A stretch of DNA of 64,000 nucleotides from Symbiodinium natans. Its lineage: Eukaryota > Sar > Dinophyceae > Suessiales > Symbiodiniaceae. The stretch spans positions 558,001 through 622,000 of the forward strand of contig CAJNDS010002152.1 in assembly GCA_905221605.1 (NCBI GenBank). The letters run 5' to 3'. The notes beneath the pieces are model-generated. The model was not told the origin of the DNA and searched no databases. It saw nothing but the letters and a program-made list of their open reading frames with translations. A program made the translations under genes and the position numbers. Of this stretch, positions 10,330 to 20,492 are shown one piece after another (the stretch's first letter is position 1; the number at the start of each line of letters is the position of its first letter).

Positions 10330-10640
10330 CTGCATCTGCTTTCCAAATGAGGCATCGCGAAAAACACACCAGTGAAGGGTTTCAAAAGGGACGGTGTAGC
10401 TTTTCGACTAGAGGGCTCGGTTGGTAGATGATAGGTTGCCTTTGTATCTTGCTCATCTAGGCATCTCTTTGGGTTGTGGATGATTGTTGCGAGGTGTAGC
10501 TGTGGTCACACGTATCTACGATTAGACAAATCGGTTGTCCGCGCACCTTCAACGCGGCACGGAAGGCTGAAGAGCGACTTCAGCGAAGAAGCAATGTGGA
10601 GCTCCATACAGGCCAGCATTGGAGTCTTGCCTGCTGGCCT

Positions 10641-10740
10641 GGAGGTTCATGGATACTTATGAGTAGTTGTATATTTGGTTACAACTACATACCATGTTTG
10701 GCATACTTCAAATCCAACTCAGAAGTGCTCATGAACCTCC
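10641..10740. mobile_element. short element with GGAGGTTCATG inverted ends
   Basis: GGAGGTTCATG at 10641-10651 is the exact reverse complement of CATGAACCTCC at 10730-10740. The centre is TA-rich with TTGGTTACAACTAC. The right end, CATGAACCTCCAAGTAG, recurs in variant form near 11750 and 12723. Confidence 0.55.
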
Positions 10741-10847
10741 AAGTAGTTCTGTTTGACAGACATCATTTTGAGACTTGATCAGATGAGCGAGCAGAATAGC
10801 GGGCATTTTCTTGTGTATCCCAACAAGCTGTAGCCCTGATCAGACGA

Positions 10848-10870
10848 GCCACCCCCCCCCCCCCCCCCCC
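10848..10870. repeat. poly-C tract
   Basis: About 20 C in a row, upstream of the ambiguous coding region at 10937-11550. Confidence 0.85.
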
Positions 10871-10936
10871 TAACCCCTGCCCCCACTGGCCCACAAGAAA
10901 AAAGAAGTTCTTTTAAGATCAACTATAGTTCCTCAA

Positions 10937-11550
10937 TTGTATGTACACCTTCCCCCAGATATGGTTCTAGCCCGCAAGCTGCTCTTTATTCCTTTGCTGC
11001 TACGAGCCTCAAGCCTTCATGAATCCGATGCGTCTCTGAACTTTTCCATAGCCGATCCACCGCTGATGGGCGCAGTCCTTGCATGCGACTTATGTTTTGG
11101 GCGAGGAAGGGCCGTTGACAAGCTCCTGTGCAACAACATCGGCAAGGAAGACAACATGGATTCACCAGCCGGGAAAGATCTTGATGCCAACCGGCTTCAG
11201 CTCTTGCCGAAGACTACCAGAGTTGCCATTGTCCTGGGCCGTTCCAGCTTCTTCTCTCTCGGGTGGACGTTAGGCAGAGACCCTTGCGCCGATACGGCCA
11301 ATCGGTGATCGTGCGCCAATGATAATTTTGTGAACTGCCGCTGCTGACCTTCGACTATGGTGCCTTGCCACGTGTGGTCGTTGCCCTGATCCTGCCTTTG
11401 TGCCGTGCAGACAGTAGTTGCGGTAGCTTTCAGCTGGTAGAAAGAAGGCTTGACAGCAGGCGCATTCATGCCCTGCCGTGCGAGCGTACCCAAAGGGTGC
11501 TTGTGGGAACACTCCACGGACGCTGAACCACATCTGAGGTTCACATACAT
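10937..11550. CDS. Open region with competing frames on both strands
   Basis: On the + strand, 10937-11308 is open. From Met 10961 it begins MVLARKLLFIPLLLRASS, which resembles a signal peptide. On the - strand, 11550-11197 is open and contains HTWQGTIVEGQQRQFTKLS, then LPNVHPREKKLERPRTMATL and a stop. Composition does not decide between them. A - strand reading would extend the candidate gene that ends at 9991. I recognise neither product. Confidence 0.3.
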
Positions 11551-11654
11551 AGTTTAGGAGCACTCAGCACTGACAGACTTTCCGTTGAATTGCCGAAGAG
11601 CAAAAGAAGACTTTGCACGTTTCCGAGATAAGGGTACCTTTTTGGGGTGTCTGC

Positions 11655-11766
11655 TGGAAGGTTCATGGGCACTTAATAGGTAAGTTATAAGTACCCTAAG
11701 AGAAGGTTATGGCCATGGTTGCCCCACTTGTGTCCCTACTTAGAAGTACGTAGGAACCTCCAAGTA
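11655..11766. mobile_element. second copy of the GGTTCATG / AACCTCC element
   Basis: GGAAGGTTCATGGGCACTT at the left and AAGTACGTAGGAACCTCC at the right form an imperfect inverted repeat. The right end continues AAGTAGGG, as in the copies at 10740 and 12732. Confidence 0.45.
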
Positions 11767-11921
11767 GGGTGAACCCCTAAACCCTAAACATCCCTAAACC
11801 CTGAACTGTAAGTCAGCCCTAGACCATCTAAACCATCCCATGTCATCATGCCTGGCTCGCTCTAAAGTGCTCCTGCAGGAGATGGCCGCCAGCTGCTGCC
11901 TTGACCTTAGACTGGTTCCCT

Positions 11922-11992
11922 AAACCCCTAAACCCCTAAACCCCTAAACCCCTAAACCCCTAAACCCCTAAACCCTCAACCCTAAACCCGAC
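11922..11992. repeat. CCCCTAAA / CCCTAAA array
   Basis: Eight to nine units, mainly of the 8-base form. They lie 20-30 bases after a short open stretch (QEMAASCCLDLRLVP) that follows a CTCCTGCAG acceptor-like site near 11878. Confidence 0.8.
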
Positions 11993-12600
11993 CTCAAAAA
12001 AAGCGCAGGCGCCCCAAAGGCCCGGTTGAGGGTTTAGGGTTTAGGGTTAAGGCCCCCATTCGATCAGCCTGCGTGGCATGATGAGACATGACGAGACCCC
12101 GGGAGTCCCGTTGTGCCCATCACGCCCCAACACCCTCTGCATGGAACAGTGAGCTTCTAGGACTTTAGGTTCTTCGGGAACTTTATACAGTATGAGTATT
12201 AAAAAAGTATATATATATATATGTATAGATAAAGAGGTGTATGTGTAGGTGTGTGTAGTTATGTATGAATTTATGTATTGGGGAAAAAGTACGGCGTGTA
12301 GAAAAGCCTTGTCTTGGGTACTAGGACTAAGGCCCTTTCTTGGGGTCCCTCCGAAACCCCACACCCGCCAACATCCCAACACCACCAAACTCCTAAGCCC
12401 TAAACCCTAGACCCTAGACCGTCCCTAGATCCTCAAACCCCTAAACCCTGTAAACCTAAAGCCCCTAAACCCTATAAACCCCACCAACCCTTAAACCCCC
12501 TAAACCCCTAAGCGTGCAGACGCAAGGCCCGAGCTCCTGAGCCGCCCAGGCCGCCGCGCGGCAGCCGGGGCCACGAACTGCCCCAAGAGCCCCAAGAGCC

Positions 12601-12662
12601 GGTTTAGGGTTTAGGGTTTAGGGTTTACAGGGTTTAGGGTGTACAGCGTTTAGGGTTTAGGG
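12601..12662. repeat. TTTAGGG array with variants
   Basis: Heptamers, some carrying ACAGGG or TACAGCG substitutions, directly follow a GC-rich open stretch at about 12527-12600. Confidence 0.75.
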
Positions 12663-12717
12663 CTCAGGGTCGATGTCCGTATAAGTACAGTTGTAAGTAC
12701 AGTTATATTTGGTTAAT

Positions 12718-12741
12718 AAGTACCATGAACCTCCAAGTAGG
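12718..12741. mobile_element. end fragment of the AACCTCCAAGTAGGG element
   Basis: TAAGTACCATGAACCTCC followed by AAGTAGGG matches the right end of the elements at 10641 and 11655. No matching left arm is clear. Confidence 0.35.
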
Positions 12742-12811
12742 GTCTAGGGTTTGAGATTCTACGTAGTGTTCTAGGCGTCCCTTATTAGACCGATTAGGGG
12801 ACCCTATACAG

Positions 12812-14099
12812 CCCGAGGTTTTCATCGATGGGCCCAAGGGGGAGCTGGCCATTCACCTGGCCCTGAGCCTGGTCAAGTTGCCACAGGCAGGGGTTTTAGG
12901 GCTTTGTGTTTTTTCGTACCCTAAACCCTGAACCCGAAACCCCAAACCCTAAACCCTTCGCCCTAGGCTCTAAATTGACGAGCAGAAGCCCTGTCCCCGA
13001 AACCTTGTCGCATGTTCCAACTTTCGGCCGGGCCTCCCGAAGTAAAGACCATTTCCCCGGCCCCAAAAAGGCCACAAGTACTCCTACTTGGGGTTGTAAG
13101 CGGTTAGAAGAAAACGATAGTTGGCCCACTTATACCCCTGCTTATAAGTACCCCTGAACCCTTGTAGACCCTAACTCAGAAGCACTGACATGAACCTTCA
13201 CGTAAGCCTCCGCTGCTGCTCTTCGCCCCAAAGCCCTGCGCTGACAGGTGGCCTTCGTCGCCATGCACGACATGGAGCCTTACAAGCGTGGATCTGCCAC
13301 AAGTTGAGAAGGGTGGCAAAGAGCTGAAGAACATGTTTTTCCTGCTCTGTTTTTTTCTCTTTGTTGAGGGACGTCTGCAGCCGCGCGACGCGAGTCGCAC
13401 CAACCCACTCCAACCCCTCAACGCCTGGACTCAACCATCTAAAGCATCTAAAGCATCCTAAGCCTGAACCCGGGAAGCCCCGAAACCCTTAAGACCCTGG
13501 AAGCTCCACCAACCTCCAGGGCACCTGCGCAAGCTGGGCGCGTTCTTCTTCTCAGATGAGGACTGGTTCAAGGCGGGCAGTTTGGGGGGTTTAGGGGAGG
13601 GGTTCAGGGATCTGAGGGTTTAGGGTTTGTTGGGCCATGTGTGTCCAACACTTTTGTTGGGCTTTGGGGCAGAGGCCTTAGGGTTTGTAGGGTTTTGGAT
13701 TTGGGGTTGGGATTTAGGATTTTGGGTTTAGGGTTTGTAGGGTTTAAGGGTTCCTGCCAGCTGGTTGAGCCGAGGTGTTCGTTAGCGAGGCAAGGCCAGG
13801 CGCGATGAAAAGGGGCGCAACAAAGCCGGAACCTTCACATACGCTTTATGAACCCTCGGCCCCGCAAGCCTGCAAATGAGGACGCCTATCTAGCTCAAAC
13901 GCCAAACTCCCAGGTGGGGATGTTCCAGGCTATACCAACGGTCCTTAATCGGGACTATAATTAGGGGATCTAATCCCAATAAGGGCTGTTAGTGTAAGGG
14001 GGGGAACATCCCAACTCCCAAACTGAAACAAAAGCCTGACCAGGATGCCTATGGCCACCTCGATGAGCCCTTCCGAAGGCGTCCTGACTTGCCAGCGGG
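12812..14099 (+). CDS. Multi-exon gene with DGPKG and HD motifs, methyltransferase-like
   Basis: Exon 12812-12886 follows CTATACAG and reads PEVFIDGPKGELAIHLALSL, then VKLPQ. It ends at a GC donor in phase 0. Exon 13248-13302 follows CTGACAG, reads VAFVAMHDMEPYKRGSAT, and ends at a GT donor in phase 1. Exon 13520 to about 13576 follows CCTCCAG and joins in frame as RHLRKLGAFFFSDEDWFKAG. A further candidate at 14044-14099 reads DAYGHLDEPFRRRPDLPAGG. Three consecutive exons joining in phase is strong support for a gene. The FIDGPKG...A..LA..L followed by VA.HD recalls SAM-dependent methyltransferase-like or sugar-modifying proteins, but this is a loose resemblance from memory. The 5' end is not found; a GC-rich open stretch at about 12527-12600 could be an earlier exon. 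Telomere-like degenerate sequence fills the introns. Confidence 0.55.
13577..13900. repeat. degenerate TTTAGGG sequence in an intron
   Basis: Many variants such as GGGTTTGTAGGG and GGATTTAGG between the exons at 13576 and 14044. No clear coding stretch. Confidence 0.55.
13913..14012. mobile_element. MITE-like element with 8-bp flanking direct repeats
   Basis: GGGATGTTCC at 13917-13926 is the reverse complement of GGAACATCCC at 14003-14012. The 100-bp element is flanked by the identical octamer AACTCCCA at 13905-13912 and 14013-14020, which fits a target-site duplication. The centre holds TTAATCGGGACTATAATTAG. It probably lies in an intron of the gene that includes 13520-13576 and 14044-14099. 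Confidence 0.65.
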
Positions 14100-14716
14100 T
14101 GGCCGGGTCCCTGGCCTGCGCTCCAAAGCCTTTTTCTTTTTCTTGGGGTTTGACGTTTACCAGGGTTTGGGTTTACAGGCGCTAGGCGTGAGGTGGTGAT
14201 GTAGGTCTTCGAGCTTAGGGTAGTGCGTAGTTCATTTTCGGAGGGCTGGTGCCCTCCATGACAGGTCTGACTACTCTAGACCTTGAGATCTGGGACTCGT
14301 AGGCTTGCAGCATTTTGTAGCTATGGAGGCTCTCGCTGTTTTGCATCGGGTGTCAATGCAAGAGACGGGTCCCTTGAGATTTTTGTCTGGCCCACGCCAA
14401 GGCACAATGGCTTTCATAGCAGCTGGTGCAAAGAGCTGAAAACAGAAAGCACAATGCTTTGAGGATGTTAAGGGTCTGAGCTTTAGAACCGAAGTGGCGC
14501 AGTTGTTCCAGGGAACTCCATGCAGTCGGTCACCTCCACATCCGTCTAGACATGTATGGGAGCTTTAGTGCAGTGCAGCTGCTGACATGATTCCAAAGCC
14601 CGGGCGGACATGCTTGAGCATGCTTGTGTGCGCATAGGGAACGCGTTCTTTTCTACGCCCAACATCCGGCTTGACACCCCTGGCACCCCCTTCAAGTCCT
14701 GGGACCTATCAACCCC
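14100..14716. other. no supported gene before the tandem array
   Basis: Unique sequence with one degenerate heptamer stretch. Overlapping frames at 14546-14845 (-) and 14610-14813 (+) are open. The + frame ends SERSAVQLY, comparable to LERAAVLLY at the same place in the later units, so this end may be a diverged member of the array. Confidence 0.4.
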
Positions 14717-15030
14717 GCCGGAACTGCCGAAGCTTTGTGTTCCGCATTTTCCGCTGCTGACAATGAAATCTCCGGCCCTTGCTTCTGAGAGATCTGCGGT
14801 GCAGTTGTACTGACCTTCAGCGCAGAGGCTTTTTTCAAGCAACAAGCCCCAACTTCGGAATCCACCCGAGTCTTCGCAGCGTGACTCCGGCTCAAAGGCG
14901 TCGGATTGCGGAGAACCAAGTCTGAGCAGCTTTTTAGCAGCTTTTTAGCAGCTTTTTAGCAGCTTGTTAGCAGCTTTGAGCTCTAGGCCAGGAAGCTTTA
15001 GGCCATGTCAGGGATGCAGCAGGTGCCCGG

Positions 15031-15506
15031 CTGGATTTTGAGAGAGAGGTTGCAAAGGCGAAACCCTCAATTCCCCAGCCATTCCTGAGCCCTGCGAGGT
15101 CCTAGACCCTCGAAGCATCAAGAAGCATCAAGAAGCCCTAGAATCTCCGGCAGAAACCCCAACCGCCTCCAAAAGAACAGAATTTGTGGTGGGCTGTGAC
15201 AATGCTAACAGCCCCCACTTTCGGTGCCATGGCATCTTGCCTCGACTGGCTTGCGTTCTGCAGGCCGGGTTGTGGGTTTTGGGCTTCATGGCGGAAGGGG
15301 TTCTGAGGCTTTTGGGGGTCTGCGGGATGCTGATGCTTGCAATGCCGACACAATGGCCTCTCCATCTTCAGCTGGGACACGTCTTTGCTGTTCTGAATGG
15401 AGGAAACCCCCTCCCCCCCCTCTGCAACACGAGCAGTCAGAAGTACTCAGGGCCTTTGAGTGATCGCCTCATTTGCATGTACGACGCGACACGGCTCGTC
15501 GTCTAA
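15031..15506 (+). pseudogene. frameshifted copy of the EREAAKAKP open frame, unit 1
   Basis: Same sequence as the open frame at 29431-29924, but one C is missing in the CATTCCCC tract. The frame therefore ends early (PSIPQPFLSPARS, then TAG). The 3' part is open again from 15186. Confidence 0.5.
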
Positions 15507-15973
15507 ACTAGCTTCGTCCTGCTTCACTCGCTGCGAAGGTGCTCCATGCATCACGGGTTTTGCTTCTCATTTGGGGCCATTCTGATCCCTGATACGCAAT
15601 AAAATACAAAACACGGGGCGCATAGGTTGATGCCTAACGGGACCGTGAAACAAGCGAAGAACATGACCAAAATAGCTTGCGTACAATGGCTTAAGCACTG
15701 CACATGCTGCAAGGATAAAGTTGCTGCAAACGAGGAGCAGCACGTTTTAGTTTCTCATTAGATCCCCCCGCGCAGCTCGAAAGAGTTTACAACTTCTCCT
15801 CCCCGTTCTTGAGCACCCGTTCCTTCGTATGTACGGCGTGGCCACAGGATTTGCTCTGTGCCAACGCGCCAGAAGGAGGCCAGGGATTTCCAGATTGATA
15901 TGTGAACTGGGAAAGAGCACAGAGTTCAGCGGTAGGTGGGTAGGAGCGCGAAATGGTAAGTCACATGCCTGAC

Positions 15974-16207
15974 CCATGACCAGGTCAAGACGTCGCCATC
16001 TTCGAAAGCACTGGAAGATGGTGCAGGACAAACCCCGATGACCACCGGCTCCTCATCAGCATGTGTGACCGCGGGTTTTGGGCAGACAGCCGCAATCGTG
16101 CTACTCTTCCGTGCCCCACCGCTCTTGCAGCCCTGAGGCGGACTCAGTTGTGGGGATCCGTCGCCATCCAGCTGGGGGTCATCGCCAACTTCTCCAATCA
16201 CAGAGGA
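15974..16207 (-). CDS. acidic, proline/serine-rich exon, unit 1
   Basis: The exon opens after a CATCTCCCACCAG acceptor at 16207 and ends in phase 0 before a GTCAGG donor at 15973. Its 78 codons include SSVIGEVGDDPQLDGDGSP, THADEEPVVIGVCPAP and AFEDGDVLTWSW. Five copies in the window are all open, with only scattered substitutions. I do not recognise the protein. It is low-complexity and acidic, possibly a linker. Confidence 0.5.
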
Positions 16208-16404
16208 CTGGTGGGAGATGGTGCAAAGCGATGTTTTTGGTTTGAATGTCAATGGCAGGATTGAGGATGCTCCAATCGAAATCAAGGGAAGATCATGTCT
16301 ATAGTCGATGGGAAAAACCCAGTATCAGTACGTGCTGATTTGCTCTGGGCCTCTCTAGGCTGGCCGTAGCAAAATGCCGGAGACATGCATACGGAGAGAT
16401 CTGA

Positions 16405-16493
16405 GAGCTCCAGTTTTTGCAGGAGCTAGACGATGAGGAGACTGATTCAACATCGGTAACATCGGCAAAGGAGGCCTCGCTTTGAGTGCGCAC
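16405..16493 (-). CDS. serine-rich acidic exon, unit 1
   Basis: Reads TQSEASFADVTDVESVSSSS, then SSCKNWSS. It lies upstream, in - strand order, of the acidic exon at 16207 and is probably the same gene. The same frame is open in units 3 and 4 but has a stop codon in unit 2. An overlapping frame at 16597-16355 (NWDHREPQPREVLSEEMLGA) is also open and could be the preceding exon. Confidence 0.4.
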
Positions 16494-16796
16494 TTAAACT
16501 CTCGCCCACCTTTGGCACAAGCTCCTAACATCTCCTCACTAAGAACTTCTCTGGGTTGGGGCTCTCTGTGGTCCCAATTTGTGGGAAGTGGATTCAATCG
16601 GACTGGGTGCGTTTTCGTGTGCTATGCGGGCTATGCGCTTGTTTCCTTACTCCCTCTGCCCCAAACACCGTTCCTAACCCTTATCATCAACCATATATGT
16701 CTTTATGGGTCAGGGTCCCCTAGTTACTCGGCCGTTTCTGTAGCTACTGCGCGGGCCTTTTCTTTCTTGTGTTTCTACCCCATCCCAGGCAGGGGA

Positions 16797-17420
16797 GGGG
16801 TCCGGAGCCCGGAGGCCTCCCTAAGCTACCCCCCGACCCTGGAAAGGTCGAGGCTTCAGGCTTCAAGTATCCCTTCTTCTCGAGAAAAGCTTATGCCTTC
16901 CTGAAAACCGAAGGACTGAGCACTGGGCCCCGGGAGACTTGCATTATAGCAGGCCCCCAAACAAAGGTATTAAAGTGTGTCCGGAGGCCTCCGTAAGGTA
17001 CCCCCTTTCCGGATATGATTCGCCTATGGAATCATCTAGTTTTAAGTAAGGAATTTATCAAGAAAAGGCGCCCTGAAAAAAGAAGATTGTCGGAGATCCT
17101 GGACAGGTCGAGGCTTCAGGCTTCAAGTATCCCTCCTTCTCGAGAAAGCTTATGCCTTCCTGAAAACCGAAGGACTGAGCCCCTGGCCCCGGGAGACTTG
17201 CATCATAGCGGGCCCCCAAACAAAGGTATTAAAGTGTGTCCGGAGGCCTCCGTAAGGTACCCCTTTTCCGGATATGATTCGCCTATGGAATCATCTAGTT
17301 TTAAGTAAGGAATTTATAAAGAAAAGGCGCCCTGAAAAAAGAAGATTGTCGGAGATCCTGGACAGGTCGAGGCTTCAGGCTTCAAGTATCTCTCCTTCTC
17401 GAGAAGCTTATGCCTTCCTG
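16797..17420. repeat. 259-bp tandem repeat, about 2.4 copies, unit 1
   Basis: GAGGCTTCAGGCTTCAAG recurs at 16850, 17110 and 17369. The unit includes TCCGGAGGCCTCCGTAAGG and CGCCTATGGAATCATCTAG. The period is not a multiple of three, so the recurring open frames are not one repeated protein. Confidence 0.85.
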
Positions 17421-18119
17421 ACACCCTCAAAAAAACAGTCACGGCCCGAAAACTTTTCATTATAGCGGACCTCCAAAACAAAGGGTCCAGATCCTCAATA
17501 GCCGAAAAACTTTTCATAATAGCGGCCCCCTAGAATATTGCGGGTGCAACATTACGAGAAGGGTTCAGGGCCCCATCGAAAGGGCTACAATTTCGAGATG
17601 TTTAAATACATGTATATGCGTGTATGTACATATGTATATGGTATAGGTATACGGGCATGTATGTATCTGTATGTGTATACATATACATATATATATGTAT
17701 TCATTTAGAAACACATTTTATGCATGTATGTATGTATGCATGCATGCATGGATGTATGTATGTATGAACGTACGTAGGTATATAATTCTGTGTTTATGGG
17801 CAAGCGAACAACTTCGACGAATTATGCCGACACGCCGCCTCAAGGATCTGGCCTTGGCCGAAACACCCTGTGTGCCCAAACAATCCCAAACCAAACCCTG
17901 AACAAGCCTATAAGGCTCTCAAACACGGGATCATCTCCAAACCCCGGGCCCCCTGAAGAGACTTCGCGAGGCAGCGAAGATGCTGCTGTGGCTCGACGAG
18001 ATCGAGAGCCAGATCCAGGTGCCCCGCTTGGCGCAACGACTTCGGTGGGATCCGTTGGCAGTTCTGGGGCTTCGCGGGAGTTCGCGTGGCCGACAGAAAG
18101 TTCGTCGCACCCCTGCAAC

Positions 18120-18732
18120 TGTTTCAAAGGCCATCGAGTTGTAGAAACCCCTCTTCCCCGTCAGGCTCATCCACAAATCCGGAGAGGTCCATGCATGTCT
18201 GCGTACCCTGCGCGCACAATTGTTTGTGCCTGCTCGCCTGTGTAGCGGGGCCTGAGCTTTCTGCGACATTCGGCGATTCTCTGTTGCCGCAGGTATGTGT
18301 TAAACGTATTCAGTTTCATCGCGGCTTGCTGCTGCAGAAGCTCTAGAGCTTCCTGCGGACAGGGCACAAAGAAAGATCCGCAAGCATGAGTCGCCCATTA
18401 TGTCCATGCCTTGGGATGTTCCCTGTTTTACTAGCAGTCCTTCATCGGGATTCAATAAATGGGGGGGTACAATTATAGAATCCTTTTGAGGACTGTGAGA
18501 AAGCACATTGAAGGCCGGCAGCAGATTCAACATGACCCCCAATCCCCGCCTGCTTTCTGAGACCTTCTAAGCAGATGCTTAAAGTTTTTCGCGTTGCCAT
18601 ACGCACTTGCGGCAACCCCACTTCCCGGCTGGACGCCTCCACAAGACCGCGGAAGTCCTGCTCGGAAAGAGTCAAGGCCACAGTATTCGCAACTTTCCTG
18701 CAGTCCGCATCCTCCGCCCATGTCTGCATCCC
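18120..18732 (-). CDS. Intact three-exon gene fragment of block A, unit 1
   Basis: Exon 18732-18550 follows CGGGTATTCAG and has ATG at 18729. It reads MQTWAEDADCRKVANTVALT, LSEQDFRGLVEASSREVG, LPQVRMATRKTLSICLE, and ends KQ at a GC donor in phase 0. Exon 18352-18252 follows TGCCCTGTCCGCAG and reads EALELLQQQAAMKLNTFNTY, then LRQQRIAECRRKL. It ends phase 2 at a GC donor. Exon 18207-18120 follows TTGCGCGCAG, whose G completes an arginine codon, and reads VRRHAWTSPDLWMSLTGKRG, then FYNSMAFET, before GTTG. The last intron would be only 44 bases. Predicted mostly helical. I do not recognise the family. Block B carries a frameshifted relative. A GC-rich frame on the + strand (KRLREAAKMLLWLDEIESQI, about 17950-18020) lies downstream and may be a separate gene. 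Confidence 0.5.
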
Positions 18733-19426
18733 CTGAATACCCGGAATGGGAACGAAGGAGCACCCTATAGAGCCTAGAGGGTGTATGCATAGAGCCTAGA
18801 GGGTGTATGCAAAGGGACCTTTGAAACCTGAAAGCAAAGGTTGCCCAACCTCGGAACACTATCAGGTTGGCCATGACGGGTGCGTTTAGTGCAGCTGAAG
18901 ACGTCCCATACAAGAAAACAGTAATGTAGCACTGCAGCCAGCAGCTGTTGCTGCCTCACCGCGATTGCGTTTGAAGAGTGCATGTTGTCGTGCTTTTCTA
19001 CTTTCCGTGGATGCAAAGGCTAGCAGAAGGTCGCACAGTGTTTGCCCGCTCAGCGAAACATGTCCTCGATCTTTGTGACTCCGCCTGTACGTCGGCGCGC
19101 GGGGTGATGTGACGGAGAGGGGGCACGAAACTGCACAGGTCTCAAAGACATCTGAAACTCCTACGAAGGTGGCTCCCTTCGTCCGGCGGCCGCGGCTTCA
19201 GGAGTCGAGCCTGGGTTTTTGTTGTTGGGAGGGCTTTGGCGTTTGTGGATTTTGTGGGGTTCGGGGTGTTGCTGTTTGCGCGCTGTTGAGCTGCTGGCCC
19301 CCTGCTATGACACCCCCGCGTCATCTTCGGTTTCTTTCCCTTTTTTCGGGGCCCCTGCACTGATGGTTCTGGCTGGCTACGGGGCGCCCAGCTGAAGAAA
19401 TGGTCACAAAGATCGGGCTTAGGGTT

Positions 19427-19460
19427 TACGGTTTAGGGTTTAGGGTTTAGGGTTTAGGGC
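19427..19460. repeat. TTTAGGG array in block A, unit 1
   Basis: Five heptamers, one changed to TTTACGG, before GCACCTGCGGTGTGAGC. The same site in block B holds a longer array. Confidence 0.8.
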
Positions 19461-19818
19461 ACCTGCGGTGTGAGCTCCAGTTTCCTGCAAACCACGGGGA
19501 AAAAGAAAAGGCAGCGCAGCACACTGTTTTGAACCAAACTCGCCTAGCGTTGTAAGAAAGATAACAAAGGTTCAAGATAAGCTCTTTTTTCTCATGTTCT
19601 GTGCTCGGCTAAGAGCATGAGACAATATGAGACAGGCCACCAAACCCTTCCAAAGGGCCCCCAGAAAATGGCCCAGGCAGATGGGGGGGAACTTGGGGGG
19701 GAACCGGACACCTCTTCACCGGCTTTCCCTTCACCTTAGCAAATGTGGGCGGTTTACGAGAATAAGGACCCCAAATCTCGGAACCCCCCCAAATCGCTGC
19801 CAACGTTCCGCGCGAAAG

Positions 19819-20123
19819 GAGTCCGCTCTCCAGGCTGCGCACGAGGCTGCGCAGGAGGCTGCGCGGGAGGCTGCGAAGGCCTCCTGGGAAGAAGGAAACA
19901 AACCCAAAGGGTTTAGGGTTTGGGGTTTAGGGCACAGGGCTTGGGGTTTCGGGTTGTGGTTCAACATCCGCAAAGGAGACCTCATAAACTACCAAAGCGC
20001 TCCAACCAGCTTTCTGAGATCTTTGTAGGCAGATGGAAAGCCGGGCCCGGCGGAGCGCCGGCGACTGCAGGAGTCGAGCCTGGGTTTTTGTTGGGAGGGC
20101 GTTGGCATTTGTGGATTTTGTGA
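19819..20123 (+). CDS. Ala/Glu-rich helical exon and following exon, unit 1 block A
   Basis: Exon 19819-19910 follows GCGCGAAAG and reads ESALQAAHEAAQEAAREAAK, then ASWEEGNKPK. This is an alanine-rich heptad-like helix. It ends in phase 2 exactly where a telomere-like tract supplies a GTTTAG donor. A second exon may open at 19976 after CCGCAAAG and read RPHKLPKRSNQLSEIFVGRW, later GVEPGFLLGGRWHLWIL, ending TGA at 20121-20123; its phase fits. Block B has the same helix (ESALQAAREAAREAAEASWG) but different sequence after the intron. Family unknown. Confidence 0.45.
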
Positions 20124-20382
20124 CTTCACCGACAGGGGCTTCTAAACCGTAGGGTTTAGGGCCTTAAGAGCATAAAGGGCTTATTGTGGGCCTTAGATTA
20201 GATTTCGGGTTTTGGGTCCGTGAAAAAATTTTGGACCAATTGGACTTTGAGCTTTAAGCCTACCGGGAAAGTATTGAGTGAACTTTATATTTTCTCAATG
20301 TTATGGGTTTCTTGGGTGGGTGGGATTTCTTTCCAACGCTTGACAAGCTGCTTGACTAGTGAATGCTCGGACTTGAGATGCT

Positions 20383-20487
20383 GAACCCTGAACCCTGAAC
20401 CCTGAACCCTGAACCCTGAACCCTGAACCCTGAACCCTGAACCCTGAACCCTGAACCCTAAACCCTAAACCCTAAACCCTAAACCCT
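20383..20487. repeat. GAACCCT and AAACCCT array, unit 1
   Basis: Eleven GAACCCT units (20383-20459) are followed by about four AAACCCT units. Units 3 and 4 have only four GAACCCT units at this place. Confidence 0.9.
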
Positions 20488-20492
20488 AACCA

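Larger units (their letters stand above)
17552..20120. repeat. block A, unit 1
   Basis: Begins TACGAGAAGGGTTCAGGGCC and ends near CTGCAGGAGTCGAGCCTGG plus about 60 bases. It is the diverged relative of block B (22303-24560) in the same unit and starts with a TGTA-rich microsatellite at about 17606-17785. Confidence 0.85.

Noticed and set aside
10400-10470. tRNA-like start GAGGGCTCGGTTGGTAGATG
   Set aside because: No matching acceptor stem, anticodon arm or GTTCGA loop follows at the right distance.
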